From Planococcus soli (GTDB lineage Bacteria > Bacillota > Bacilli > Bacillales_A > Planococcaceae): 64,000 nt of DNA. Positions 54,444 to 62,881 of this stretch are shown here, in pieces (positions within the stretch are counted from its first letter, which is position 1; each line of letters opens with the position of its first letter). The stretch spans positions 258,568 through 322,567 of the forward strand of contig NZ_WXYN01000016.1 in NCBI RefSeq assembly GCF_016881065.1. The letters are read 5' to 3'. A model generated the notes under the pieces. That model did no database searches, was not told the DNA's origin, and saw nothing but the letters and a program-made list of their open reading frames with translations. A program made the translations under genes and the position numbers.

Positions 54444-54995
54444 CTGAAAACGAACAAAGATCTTTTTCTCGCTTTTTTCCGTGTCGGCCTTCTTGGGTTC
54501 GGTGGCGGACCTGCTGCCATTCCGCTTTTTCATCGTGAAGCCGTGACCAATTATAAATGGATGACAGAAGACGAGTTTGGCGACACCCTGGCTTTGGGGA
54601 ATACGATGCCGGGGCCAATTGCCACAAAAATGGCCGGCTATATTGGCTATCGCGTCAATGGGATGGTGGGATGCTTGATTGCGCTGGCTGCTTCGGTTAT
54701 CCCGACAGTAGTTATGATGATTGTCCTTTTGGGAGTTTTACAAAAGTACAAAGATTTGGAATGGGTCAACAGCATGTCAGCTGCAGTAGTGCCAGTCGTT
54801 GGCGTTATGCTGGCGGTTATGACATGGGACTTCTTTCAAAAGTCAGGCAAGTCTTTGGGAATCGGTCGCGCGATTCTATTTACAGCCATCGCCATCGTCC
54901 TTTTGGAACTATTGAATATTCATCCGGCGATTGTCATATTAGGCGTTTTGATTCTCTCCTTAACTACCTTTAAGAAAGGGGTCGGGTCGAAATGA
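54444..54995 (+). CDS. Short-chain chromate transporter, N subunit-like (CTG start proposed)
   Basis: Half-length CHR-family membrane protein, about 183 residues with some five helices. The motif LGFGGGPAAIPLFHREAV and GNTMPGPIATKMAGYIGY are diagnostic of ChrA. No ATG, GTG or TTG follows the AAGAGGAGGGG site at 54423 in this frame; CTG 54444 gives MKTNKDLFLAFFRVG, the usual N-terminus, at 10 bases spacing. TTG 54396 lies within the ggt gene without a ribosome site. It forms a pair with the next gene. Confidence 0.82.
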   Translation: MKTNKDLFLAFFRVGLLGFGGGPAAIPLFHREAVTNYKWMTEDEFGDTLALGNTMPGPIATKMAGYIGYRVNGMVGCLIALAASVIPTVVMMIVLLGVLQKYKDLEWVNSMSAAVVPVVGVMLAVMTWDFFQKSGKSLGIGRAILFTAIAIVLLELLNIHPAIVILGVLILSLTTFKKGVGSK

Positions 54996-55525
54996 TTTAC
55001 TGGTCCATCTTTTTGGCATTTTTTATCCCCGGTATTTTGGGTTATGGAGGGGGTCCTGCTTCGATTCCTTTGGTGGAAAAAGAAGTGGTGGACCGTTATG
55101 GCTGGATGACAACTCAGGAGTTTGGTGAAGTTCTGGCTCTCGGAAATGCACTGCCAGGGCCGATTGCCACAAAAATGGCAGGTTATATCGGCTATATGGA
55201 AGGCGGCATATTGGGATCGATAGTTGCTTTGTTCGCTTCGGTAGCACCGTCTCTCATTTTGATGGTTCTTTTAATGGTAACCCTTTTAAAATACAAGGAT
55301 TCGCCGAAAGTCAAAAACATCACCAAGCTTGTCAGGCCGGTCATCGCCGTATTGCTGGGCGCAATGACGCTGCAATTTTTCATGACCTCAGTAGATACTT
55401 CAGGTACCGTGCAAACAGTGATCCTGATTATCGTCAGCTATTGGCTGTTGGAGATCAGGAAAATTCATCCGGCTTTCGTTATTTTATTGGCGCTTGCTTA
55501 CGGTGCGATTTCCGGAATCGTCTAG
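54992..55525 (+). CDS. Short-chain chromate transporter, C subunit-like
   Basis: Second half-length CHR protein, 177 residues. It repeats the family motifs LGYGGGPASIPLVEKEVV and GNALPGPIATKMAGYIGYM, about half identical to the first subunit. The ATGA overlap with that gene supports equimolar synthesis. Such pairs (Chr3N/Chr3C in Bacillus) must act together to confer chromate export (family knowledge). A terminator follows. Confidence 0.87.
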   Translation: MIYWSIFLAFFIPGILGYGGGPASIPLVEKEVVDRYGWMTTQEFGEVLALGNALPGPIATKMAGYIGYMEGGILGSIVALFASVAPSLILMVLLMVTLLKYKDSPKVKNITKLVRPVIAVLLGAMTLQFFMTSVDTSGTVQTVILIIVSYWLLEIRKIHPAFVILLALAYGAISGIV

Positions 55526-55559
55526 CTTTTGCAGGATTTAGATAATATGAAGAAGAAAA

Positions 55560-55586
55560 GATCATCCAATTTGGATGGTCTTTTTG
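55560..55586 (+). terminator. Terminator of the chromate operon
   Basis: GATCATCCAA and TTGGATGGTC form a ten-pair stem with one G-T, directly followed by TTTTTG. Confidence 0.82.
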
Positions 55587-55613
55587 TATGCGGAGGGGGT
55601 TGAGCATAATTAT

Positions 55614-55632
55614 TTACTTTTAATTCGAGATA
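55614..55632. promoter_or_regulatory. MhqR-like box upstream of the Rrf2 gene
   Basis: TTACTTTTAATTCGAGATA matches the fuller operator at 57398 at 16 of 19 positions; its right half AATTCGAGATA is intact, its left half degraded. It is 57 bases before the Rrf2-family start. Confidence 0.42.
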
Positions 55633-55688
55633 GTTTATTGTGGATAACAAGGATAAAATATATCCGTAATTGAAAGAGGGTGATTTGG

Positions 55689-56171
55689 GTGCATATGAAA
55701 CCAGGTGTAGAACAATCCGTGTATGCCATTCTGCTGTTGAACATGCTGCCGGACAAAACAGTGCTTCCGGGAGAAGCCATTAGCCAGCAGCTCGGCACTT
55801 CTCCGACATATTTTCAGAAGCTCTTGAGAAAGCTCGTCAGTGCAGGCCTGATCACATCTGTACCAGGTGTTAAAGGTGGATTTAAGCTCAATAAAAAACC
55901 ACAAGACATCAGTGTTTTTGATATATATGTAGCAATCGAGGGCCAGCAATCGCTTTATTCATCCAGTGGAGTATTGGGAGACTTGTTGGAATTGGAAGAG
56001 CCTGAGCGGTGCTGTCTGCTGACGGATTTGATGCTGGAGGCGGAGAATGCCTGGCGTTCCCGGATGGAACAAGAAACGATTGCTTTGCTTTCCGAGAGAA
56101 TGAAGGAAGAGCAATTTCAGGAAAAAACAAAAAAACTAACCGAATGGCTGTCTCAAAAGCTGGTCGGATAA
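55689..56171 (+). CDS. Rrf2-family transcriptional regulator
   Basis: Regulator of 160 residues with an N-terminal winged helix: VEQSVYAILLLNMLPDKTVL, then LGTSPTYFQKLLRKLVSAG and GVKGGFKLNK. The C-terminal part has only an adjacent CC pair (ERCCLLTDL), not the three-cysteine iron-sulfur site of IscR or NsrR, placing it with YwnA-type cluster-free members. GTG 55689 is chosen for spacing to GAGGG; ATG 55695 is possible. A half-conserved MhqR-like box upstream hints at electrophile-stress control. Confidence 0.84.
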   Translation: MHMKPGVEQSVYAILLLNMLPDKTVLPGEAISQQLGTSPTYFQKLLRKLVSAGLITSVPGVKGGFKLNKKPQDISVFDIYVAIEGQQSLYSSSGVLGDLLELEEPERCCLLTDLMLEAENAWRSRMEQETIALLSERMKEEQFQEKTKKLTEWLSQKLVG

Positions 56172-56191
56172 AGTGGAAAAGAGGGAAAACA

Positions 56192-56416
56192 ATGATCGGA
56201 ATTTTACCGCGCATCAACCAATTGGCAAAAAAAGCACGTGAAGAAGGGCTGACAAATGCTGAAAAAGTAGAGCGTCAAGTATTGCGCGAAGACTATTTGC
56301 GGTCAATCCGTGGACAAGTAGAATCGACTGTTACCAGCATGAAGGTCATTGATCCGCTTGGTGATGACGTCACTCCAGATAAAGTACGATTGAAAAAACA
56401 AGCGGCCCACTCATAG
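56192..56416 (+). CDS. DUF896 family protein (YnzC-like)
   Basis: Small helical cytoplasmic protein of 74 residues. [19 protein letters not shown] and [20 protein letters not shown] are the conserved DUF896 block, and the length fits the family (about 75). Its function is unknown; Bacillus YnzC is co-transcribed with an SOS gene, but no such neighbour is present. GAGGGAAAAC precedes the ATG, and hslO follows 28 bases downstream. Confidence 0.9.
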   Translation: MIGILPRINQLAKKAREEGLTNAEKVERQVLREDYLRSIRGQVESTVTSMKVIDPLGDDVTPDKVRLKKQAAHS

Positions 56417-56444
56417 GAAGCCCAAAATAGAGAGGAAGAAGACG

Positions 56445-57323
56445 ATGAACGATTATTTAGTAAAAGCCTTAGCCTATGATGGGCAAGTTCGTGCCTACGC
56501 TGCACGTACAACTGAAACGGTAGGGGAAGCTCAGCGACGCCATTACACATGGCCGACGGCGTCAGCTGCACTCGGCCGTTCCATGACAGCGAGTGTTATG
56601 CTTGGTGCCATGATGAAAGGTGAAGAAAAATTGACCATCCGCATCAATGGGGGAGGCCCAATCGGCACCATCTTGGTGGATGCAAACGCAAAAGGTGAAG
56701 TTCGCGGATACGTGACAAACCCATTAACCCATTTTGATTTGAATGAGCAAGGCAAACTTGATGTCAGAAAAGCTGTGGGTACGGAAGGGACATTATCGGT
56801 ATCGAAAGACATCGGATTGCTTCAGCCATTCGTAGGACAGGTTCCTATCGTATCCGGAGAACTGGGAGACGACTTTACCCATTACATTGTGACATCGGAA
56901 CAAATTCCTTCCTCAGTAGGCGTTGGGGTCATCGTCAATCCCGATAACACCATCCAGGCTTCTGGTGGATTCATTATTCAATTGCTGCCTGGAACTGAAG
57001 AAAAAGTCATTGCGGAAATTGAGGAACGCTTGAAAGTCATTCCGACCATTTCCAATATGGTCCGCGCGGGCTTGACGCCGGAAGATATCCTGAACGAAGT
57101 ACTGGGAGTCGGCAATGTAAATGTACTCGATGAAATGCCAGTTCAATTTCAATGCCAATGTTCCAGAGACCGGATTTCCAGGGCGATTCAAAGCCTTGGA
57201 ACTGCTGAAATTGAGGACATGATCGTCACCGATGGCAAAGCAGAAGCACAATGCCATTTCTGCAATGAAAATTACTTGTTCTCAAAAGAAAATTTAGAAG
57301 ATATGCTGAATCCACAAGGATAA
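56445..57323 (+). CDS. hslO: Redox-regulated chaperone Hsp33
   Basis: Holdase chaperone of 292 residues switched on by oxidation. The C-terminal zinc site is complete: Cys237 and Cys239 in FQCQC, Cys270 and Cys273 in CHFC. The N-terminal core has [19 protein letters not shown] and the linker region lies between. Reduced protein binds zinc and is inactive; disulfide formation frees substrate-binding sites (established). Its place beside an oxidative and electrophile stress block is consistent. A terminator follows. Confidence 0.95.
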   Translation: MNDYLVKALAYDGQVRAYAARTTETVGEAQRRHYTWPTASAALGRSMTASVMLGAMMKGEEKLTIRINGGGPIGTILVDANAKGEVRGYVTNPLTHFDLNEQGKLDVRKAVGTEGTLSVSKDIGLLQPFVGQVPIVSGELGDDFTHYIVTSEQIPSSVGVGVIVNPDNTIQASGGFIIQLLPGTEEKVIAEIEERLKVIPTISNMVRAGLTPEDILNEVLGVGNVNVLDEMPVQFQCQCSRDRISRAIQSLGTAEIEDMIVTDGKAEAQCHFCNENYLFSKENLEDMLNPQG

Positions 57324-57331
57324 TGCCAGGG

Positions 57332-57367
57332 AAAGATCCATGCACATTTGTGCCATGGATCTTTTTT
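57332..57367 (+). terminator. Terminator of hslO
   Basis: AAAGATCCATG and CATGGATCTTT form an 11-base stem with a loop CACATTTGTGC-like inner pair, followed by TTT. Confidence 0.85.
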
Positions 57368-57368
57368 A

Positions 57369-57398
57369 TTGGAAGAATAAAAAAATCTATGGTATTAT
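57369..57398 (+). promoter_or_regulatory. Promoter of the mhqD-like gene
   Basis: TTGGAA (57369), 18-base spacer, TATTAT (57393). The operator at 57399 starts right after the -10. Confidence 0.5.
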
Positions 57399-57416
57399 TA
57401 TCTTGAATTCGAGATA
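57399..57416. promoter_or_regulatory. MhqR-type operator
   Basis: TATCTTGAATTCGAGATA is an almost perfect palindrome matching the MhqR consensus recalled from Bacillus (TATCTcgaATTCgAGATA). It sits between the -10 and the coding region of an MhqD homologue, where a MarR/DUF24-type quinone-sensing repressor would block transcription. No mhqR gene lies in the window. Confidence 0.8.
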
Positions 57417-57557
57417 AGTTTCTTTTTGTGGAAATTGGGAACGGTAAAAAAACTAAACAAAAAAAGAATCTACTAATCTGCTCTGCTAAGTAGGGCAGGT
57501 TGAGCAAGTTATCTTTTAAAACGGATTAACTTAAACTACAACTGGAGGTATTTAACA

Positions 57558-58160
57558 ATGAAACATATTTTTCAGCAAGGCACAAATCCTGCAAAACCAA
57601 CATTCCTAATGCTCCACGGAACAGGCGGAAATGAAACCGACCTATTGGCAATCGCTGCACATATTGACCCGGAGGCATCTGTCTTGAGCGTTCGCGGGAA
57701 TGTATCAGAAAATGGCATGCCACGCTTTTTCAAACGCTTATCCGAAGGCGTATTCGACATGGAAGATTTAAAACTCCGCACCGAAGAGCTGCATGAATTT
57801 ATTGGACAGGCTGCTGCAGAGCATGGTTTTGACCGCAAAAATGTCATTGCGGTCGGCTACTCAAATGGCGCCAACATTGCGGCCAACCTATTGTTCACCT
57901 ATTCGGATTCATTAAAAGGAGCAAGCCTGCACCATCCAATGGTGCCAAACCGTGAAGCAAATCTGCCTGATTTAACTGGCATTCCCGTATTTATTGCAGC
58001 AGGAACGAACGACCCAATCTGTCCGGCGGAAGAATCGACAGATCTTGAAAAACTGTTGAAAGCAGCTGGAGCAGAAGTCGATCTGCATTGGGAAGATTTC
58101 GGCCATCAGCTGACGATGCCGGAAGTGGAAGCTGCGAAAGCATGGTACGACAAACGATAA
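57558..58160 (+). CDS. mhqD: Alpha/beta hydrolase, MhqD-like carboxylesterase
   Basis: Cytoplasmic serine hydrolase of 200 residues. The oxyanion segment is LMLHGTGGNETDLL, the nucleophile Ser102 is in VGYSNGAN, the aspartate in GTNDPIC and the histidine in GHQLTMP. In Bacillus MhqD belongs to the MhqR regulon induced by hydroquinones and catechols; the operator here supports the same regulon. TGGAGG precedes the ATG after a leader of about 140 bases in which no riboswitch is recognised. Confidence 0.88.
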   Translation: MKHIFQQGTNPAKPTFLMLHGTGGNETDLLAIAAHIDPEASVLSVRGNVSENGMPRFFKRLSEGVFDMEDLKLRTEELHEFIGQAAAEHGFDRKNVIAVGYSNGANIAANLLFTYSDSLKGASLHHPMVPNREANLPDLTGIPVFIAAGTNDPICPAEESTDLEKLLKAAGAEVDLHWEDFGHQLTMPEVEAAKAWYDKR

Positions 58161-58162
58161 AC

Positions 58163-58197
58163 TTAGCCTTCCCTGAACAACAGGGAAGGCTTTTTCT
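58163..58197 (+). terminator. Terminator of mhqD
   Basis: AGCCTTCCCTG-AACAA-CAGGGAAGGCT, an 11-base perfect stem, followed by TTTTCTTG. Confidence 0.9.
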
Positions 58198-58270
58198 TGC
58201 CTTGTACAAAAGGCGAATTTACAAAGAGTGTTTTCCATTTGAATTTCCTTTTATAAAAGGCGACGCTTTT

Positions 58271-58300
58271 TTGACAAAGGCAGCATATGTCATTCATGAT
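58271..58300 (+). promoter_or_regulatory. Candidate promoter of glsA
   Basis: TTGACA at 58271 is a perfect -35; CATGAT at 58295 is a moderate -10 after 18 bases, 30 bases before the proposed start. Confidence 0.42.
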
Positions 58301-58329
58301 GAGAAGAAAGAACTTGAGGAGGAATGCCA

Positions 58330-59295
58330 GTGCAAAACAATCCGCGCATTCAGGAACAGCTAAAAGCATGGGTAAAAGACAACAAAGGCCATGCCATATT
58401 GGGAACGACCGCGCAATACATACCGGCACTCGGAAAAGAAGATCCGAGCCAGTTGGGGATCTGCATGGTCGACGATGAAGGAAATTATTATTGTGCAGGA
58501 GATACCACAAAGGAGTTCACGCTGCAGAGCATTTCAAAAGCACTGACATTTATCGCATTGAGCCGACATTACGGCTTGGACTTTGTGTTGGAAAGAGTGG
58601 ACGTGGAACCGACCGGAGAAGCTTTTAATTCAATTATTCCGTTTGAAATCCATCGGCCGAACAAGCCGTTCAACCCTTTTATCAATGCGGGGGCGATTAC
58701 CATCTCGGCTTTATTGCCGGGACAGACGAGCCAGAAAAAATATGAATTCCTGCTGCAATTTCTGGAAGAGCTGGTGGGCCATCCGCTTGAGCTTGATAAG
58801 GAAGTGTACGATTCGGAATGGCAATCATCTCACCGAAACCGGGCACTCGCTTACTATTTGAAAGAAGCGAAGTTCCTGGATATTGAAGTGGAAGAAGCGC
58901 TGGATATCTACATTCGTCAATGCTCGATCAAAGTCAGCACGAAAGATTTGGCATTGATTGGTTTGATCATTGCATATGACGGATTCAACCCTATTACAAA
59001 GGTCAAGCATTTTTCCGAAGAAATTGCCCAGGTTGCGAAAGTGTTGATGGTTACATGCGGCATGTACAATTCTTCAGGGAACTTTGCCGCACATGTTGGC
59101 ATTCCGGCAAAAAGCGGTGTGTCAGGCGGCATTATGGCCGCAGTTCCACCAAAGCTCCATTCGCAAACTTACGAGTTCCGGGCGGGCGCAGGCATTGGTG
59201 TTTATGGACCTGCCATTGACGTGCAAGGAAACAGCGCAGCAGGCACGATGATGCTGCGGCAAATTTCGAAAGAATGGGATTTAAGCATCTTTTAA
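58330..59295 (+). CDS. glsA: Glutaminase A
   Basis: Serine-dependent glutaminase of 321 residues, converting glutamine to glutamate and ammonia. The beta-lactamase-like site is Ser67-x-x-Lys70 in FTLQSISKALTF; NPFINAGAI and SGVSGGIMAAVP, and GMYNSSGNFA, are further conserved motifs. GTG 58330 is chosen because AGGAGG ends 7 bases upstream, whereas ATG 58324 is one base away from it. It has its own promoter and terminator. Confidence 0.92.
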   Translation: MQNNPRIQEQLKAWVKDNKGHAILGTTAQYIPALGKEDPSQLGICMVDDEGNYYCAGDTTKEFTLQSISKALTFIALSRHYGLDFVLERVDVEPTGEAFNSIIPFEIHRPNKPFNPFINAGAITISALLPGQTSQKKYEFLLQFLEELVGHPLELDKEVYDSEWQSSHRNRALAYYLKEAKFLDIEVEEALDIYIRQCSIKVSTKDLALIGLIIAYDGFNPITKVKHFSEEIAQVAKVLMVTCGMYNSSGNFAAHVGIPAKSGVSGGIMAAVPPKLHSQTYEFRAGAGIGVYGPAIDVQGNSAAGTMMLRQISKEWDLSIF

Positions 59296-59298
59296 TAC

Positions 59299-59337
59299 TA
59301 TCTCCGAAGGCTTTCACTGGCCTCCGGGGATTTTTTT
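59299..59337 (+). terminator. Terminator of glsA
   Basis: ATCTCCGAAGGC and GGCCTCCGGGGAT form a 12-pair stem with one mismatch and one G-T, followed by seven T. Confidence 0.8.
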
Positions 59338-59360
59338 ATGAAAAAGGCTTGTTCAGATGT

Positions 59361-59385
59361 GTTTTATAAAACAAGACAGGGGAAT
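59361..59385 (+). promoter_or_regulatory. Sigma-B-type promoter of katE
   Basis: GTTTTA, 13 bases, GGGAAT, close to the sigma-B consensus GTTTAA-N(12-15)-GGGTAT and 37 bases before the katE start. Confidence 0.68.
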
Positions 59386-59421
59386 AGGAGAAGGAATAAA
59401 AAAAACTGAAGGAGTGGCGAA

Positions 59422-61470
59422 ATGGCAAAAGAGCCCAAAGTGAACGAAAACAGCAAAGACGAACAATTGGAGCAGTATCGGGTGGACGATTCCGGTAAAA
59501 GCTTGACGACCAACCAGGGACTGAAGATGGCAGAAGATGAATTTTCATTGAAAGCCGGTGAAAGAGGTCCGACTTTGTTGGAGGATTTTCATTTTCGGGA
59601 AAAAATGACCCATTTTGACCATGAACGCATTCCGGAACGCGTCGTTCATGCAAGAGGATACGCTGCCCACGGTGAATTTGAAGCATATGAATCGTTGGAG
59701 AATTTGACGAAAGCGAAGTTTCTATCAGAAAAAGGCAAAAAAACGCCGGTATTTGTCCGTTTTTCTACTGTGGCCGGCTCAAAAGGGTCTGCAGAAACGG
59801 TCCGGGACGTTCGCGGATTTTCCACTAAATTTTATACAGAAGAAGGAAATTATGATTTAGTCGGAAACAATATGCCTGTGTTTTTTATCCAGGATGCCAT
59901 TAAGTTTCCGGACTTTGTCCATGCAGTAAAACCGGAACCGCATAATGAAATGCCGCAGGCAGCCAGTGCCCATGATACGTTATGGGATTTTGTCATCAAC
60001 AATCAGGAAACCGCACACATGATGATGTGGTTGATGTCTGACCGTGCAATTCCGCGCAGCTTCCGCATGATGGATGGCTTTGGCGTGCATGCGTTCCGTT
60101 TCGTCAATGCGGAAGGCAAATCACATTTTGTCAAATTCAACTGGAAATCGACGCTTGGCACCCATTCGCTTGTTTGGGACGAAGCGCAGAAAATTGCCGG
60201 AAAAGACCCGGATTTCAACCGCCGCGACCTGTATGACTCCATTGAACAAGGCGATTTTCCTGAGTGGGAGTTAGGTGTTCAGATTATCGCAGAGGAAGAT
60301 GAGCATAACTTTGACTTTGATTTGCTGGATGCCACGAAGCTATGGCCGCAGGAAGAGATTCCAATCCAGATTGTCGGCAAGATGACTTTGAACCGCAACG
60401 TCGATAATGTCTTTGCAGAAACAGAACAGGTAGCATTCCATCCGGGCCATGTCGTACCGGGAATTGATTTTTCAAATGATCCATTGCTGCAGGGACGTCT
60501 GTTTTCTTATACCGATACCCAGCTGCTTCGTTTGAACGGACCGAATTTTCATGAACTGCCGATAAACCGGCCAGTTTGCCCATTCCATAATAACCAGCGG
60601 GATGGCTTTGGACGCCAGACAATCAATAAAGGGCGGGTGTCTTACCAGAAGAGCTCGTTTACCAACAACACACCAGCTCCGGTGAGCGAGGCTGACGGCG
60701 GCTACTCTCATTACCAGGAGAAAATGGAAGGGCGTAAAGTGCGTGCCCGCAGCGAGAGTTTTAAAGACCACTTTTCGCAAGCAACCATGTTCTGGAACAG
60801 CATGACGGAACCGGAACGGAAGCACATTATCGAAGCTTTCAGTTTTGAACTTGGAAAATGCCAGGAGACCTGGATTCGTGAGGGCGCTGTCGAAATGTTC
60901 ACCAACGTCAATTTGAAAATGGCGCAGGCAGTCGCTAAAAATATCGGAGTGACTCCGCCGGCAAGCGGCGGTTCTGATGTGACGAAATCTTCACCCACAT
61001 TGAGCCTGGATAATACCATAAAGTCTCCTGCAACTCGCAAAGTCGGAGTTTTAGCAGATAAAGGCTTTAACGATGCTGAAGTACTGAAGATTCTGGAAGG
61101 ACTCAAAGCGAAAGGCGTCCAATACGAAATCATCAGCGAAATGCAAGGCAAGTTGAAAGGTTCAAGCGGCAAAGAAGTAGAAGTCGACCACACGTTCACA
61201 ACCACGGATCCCGTTTTGTATGACGCGGTCTATGCAATAGGCGGACCGGATGTCAGCAGAAAATTTGCCAAAGAAGCGGCGCGCTATATTGGTGAAGCAT
61301 TCGACCATTACAAGCCGATTGGTGCAACGCATGATGGCCAGCAGTGGCTTGAAGCAGCAGGGATTGAAAGCCAGCCTGGAGTAGTGGCGGCAGGAGATGG
61401 TTCAACTTTTACCGCATCTTTCTTGGAAGCTATTACAGCACACCGCCACTGGGATAGACAAGTGGAATAA
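59422..61470 (+). CDS. katE: Large-subunit (clade 2) monofunctional catalase
   Basis: Haem catalase of 682 residues, removing hydrogen peroxide. The distal histidine His76 is in ERVVHARG, the asparagine in GNNMPVFFI, and the proximal tyrosine in GRLFSYTDTQ. After the catalase core, residues from about 535 form the flavodoxin/DJ-1-like C-terminal domain (KVGVLADKGF, YAIGGPDVSR) that only the large clade carries. It matches Bacillus KatE, a sigma-B product, and a sigma-B-type promoter is present here. Confidence 0.95.
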   Translation: MAKEPKVNENSKDEQLEQYRVDDSGKSLTTNQGLKMAEDEFSLKAGERGPTLLEDFHFREKMTHFDHERIPERVVHARGYAAHGEFEAYESLENLTKAKFLSEKGKKTPVFVRFSTVAGSKGSAETVRDVRGFSTKFYTEEGNYDLVGNNMPVFFIQDAIKFPDFVHAVKPEPHNEMPQAASAHDTLWDFVINNQETAHMMMWLMSDRAIPRSFRMMDGFGVHAFRFVNAEGKSHFVKFNWKSTLGTHSLVWDEAQKIAGKDPDFNRRDLYDSIEQGDFPEWELGVQIIAEEDEHNFDFDLLDATKLWPQEEIPIQIVGKMTLNRNVDNVFAETEQVAFHPGHVVPGIDFSNDPLLQGRLFSYTDTQLLRLNGPNFHELPINRPVCPFHNNQRDGFGRQTINKGRVSYQKSSFTNNTPAPVSEADGGYSHYQEKMEGRKVRARSESFKDHFSQATMFWNSMTEPERKHIIEAFSFELGKCQETWIREGAVEMFTNVNLKMAQAVAKNIGVTPPASGGSDVTKSSPTLSLDNTIKSPATRKVGVLADKGFNDAEVLKILEGLKAKGVQYEIISEMQGKLKGSSGKEVEVDHTFTTTDPVLYDAVYAIGGPDVSRKFAKEAARYIGEAFDHYKPIGATHDGQQWLEAAGIESQPGVVAAGDGSTFTASFLEAITAHRHWDRQVE

Positions 61471-61514
61471 AGAGTAAAAAAAGCAGGAAAAACAAATCGT
61501 AAAAAGTTCAGGAT

Positions 61515-61539
61515 GTTTAAGAAAAGACATGTCGGGTAT
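61515..61539 (+). promoter_or_regulatory. Consensus sigma-B promoter
   Basis: GTTTAA, 13 bases, GGGTAT: both hexamers match the sigma-B consensus exactly. It is 57 bases before the start of the next gene. Confidence 0.85.
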
Positions 61540-61595
61540 TTTCTAAACTAAGCAAGCATTTTCAAAATACGCATAAAAATTGGAGGAATAGAAAA

Positions 61596-62741
61596 ATGGC
61601 CAACAATAAATTTATGGGAACGTTCGACAGTGAAACGGAAGTATTAAAGAAAATCGAGGAAATGAAAGCGCAAGGCTCTAGCGAAGATGATATGTATGTA
61701 ATGGCACGGGATAAAGATCAAATTTCCATGGTACGGGGACGGACAGATGTAGATTACAAATCATCTGAAGGAAACTGGATGGATAAGTTCATGGGCTTCT
61801 TATCAGGCAACGAATCTTCACGTGAAGCATTCTCCGGAATGGGTGTAGATGATGCGGAAGCGGACCGTTACTACAATGAAGTGCAGAACGGCAAAATTTT
61901 ATTATTCGTTGACCGTGAGTACGGTGCAAACTACGAAGGCAAAGCACCATACGACAACACTTCTACAAGCGGTGCAGCAGGTACAATGGGAGCAGCTGGA
62001 GCTACTGGAGTAGGAACCAGCAGAAACCATATGGATGATGAAGCTGTAGCCAAAGACGGACTGACAGTGGACACTAATACTGAAAACGATACCTATTACA
62101 ATAAAAAAGACGACACATTCAGCCGTGATACAAATGAAACAGCAGGTGTCGGAAGAGATTCAGGTACAGGGTTTGGACTTGGATCGGATCGTACGGCTGA
62201 AGATGCAAACCGTACAGATCGCTTCGATAACAAGGATAAAGATTTAAACCGTACGGACAGCTTTAATGACACAAATAAAGATTTGAACCGTACAGGTACA
62301 GATGAAGAAAAACTTCGTTTGCACGAAGAACGTTTAAATGTCGACAAAGAGCGTGTGCAAACTGGTGAGGTCAACGTAGGAAAACACGTTGTTGAAGAAA
62401 CTCAATCAATCGAAGTACCGGTAGAACGCGAAGAAGTATACGTGGAGCGCCGCCCTGTAAACGAAGAAACAACAGGGAATTCCTTTGATAAGGATTCCGG
62501 GTTAACTGGAGATGCTTATCAAGAAGGCGAAAACATTCACATTCCAGTGTCAGAAGAACGCGTCGAAGTTACGAAAAAAGACGTAGTAGCTGAAGAGATT
62601 GTGGTTGGGAAACGCAAAGTGCAAGACACAGAAACTGTCAATGAAACAGTTCGCCGTGAAGAAGCGGATATTGATGAAGATACTAATTTGACAGACGACA
62701 AGCTAACCAACAAAAAACGTACAGACCGTGATCGGTTATAA
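61596..62741 (+). CDS. General stress protein: YflT-like N-terminus fused to DUF2382 (YsnF-like)
   Basis: Highly charged cytoplasmic protein of 381 residues. Residues 1-115 form a YflT/GSP17M domain (MGTFDSETEVLKKIEEMKAQ, YNEVQNGKILLFVD). A low-complexity linker (115-245) rich in Asp, Asn, Thr and Arg contains repeats such as DLNRTDSFND and DLNRTGTD. Residues 245-365 carry two DUF2382 repeats (EEKLRLHEERLNVDKERV; SEERVEVTKKDVVAEEIVVG). Both domains belong to sigma-B-controlled proteins in Bacillus, and a perfect sigma-B promoter precedes it. Molecular function is unknown. Confidence 0.87.
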   Translation: MANNKFMGTFDSETEVLKKIEEMKAQGSSEDDMYVMARDKDQISMVRGRTDVDYKSSEGNWMDKFMGFLSGNESSREAFSGMGVDDAEADRYYNEVQNGKILLFVDREYGANYEGKAPYDNTSTSGAAGTMGAAGATGVGTSRNHMDDEAVAKDGLTVDTNTENDTYYNKKDDTFSRDTNETAGVGRDSGTGFGLGSDRTAEDANRTDRFDNKDKDLNRTDSFNDTNKDLNRTGTDEEKLRLHEERLNVDKERVQTGEVNVGKHVVEETQSIEVPVEREEVYVERRPVNEETTGNSFDKDSGLTGDAYQEGENIHIPVSEERVEVTKKDVVAEEIVVGKRKVQDTETVNETVRREEADIDEDTNLTDDKLTNKKRTDRDRL

Positions 62742-62758
62742 TCAGTAAAGCATAAAGT

Positions 62759-62786
62759 AAGGCGGGGACTGATCCCCGCCTTTTTT
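62759..62786 (+). terminator. Terminator of the DUF2382 gene
   Basis: GGCGGGGA-CTGA-TCCCCGCC, followed by TTTTTT. Confidence 0.92.
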
Positions 62787-62814
62787 ATTTTGATAGAAGA
62801 AATTAGGTAAGCGT

Positions 62815-62839
62815 GTTAAGAGTATTTTTTGTCGGGTTT
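62815..62839 (+). promoter_or_regulatory. Possible sigma-B-like promoter of ywbE
   Basis: GTTAAG, 13 bases, GGGTTT: the -10 differs from consensus at one base, the -35 at three. Confidence 0.35.
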
Positions 62840-62881
62840 ATGGGAATAGCGTATAGTAAAGGAAAGCAAGGAGGGATAAAC

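Noticed and set aside
57420-57557. Leader RNA or riboswitch before mhqD
   Set aside because: The 140-base leader has no strong stem set or terminator and no motif of a known class.
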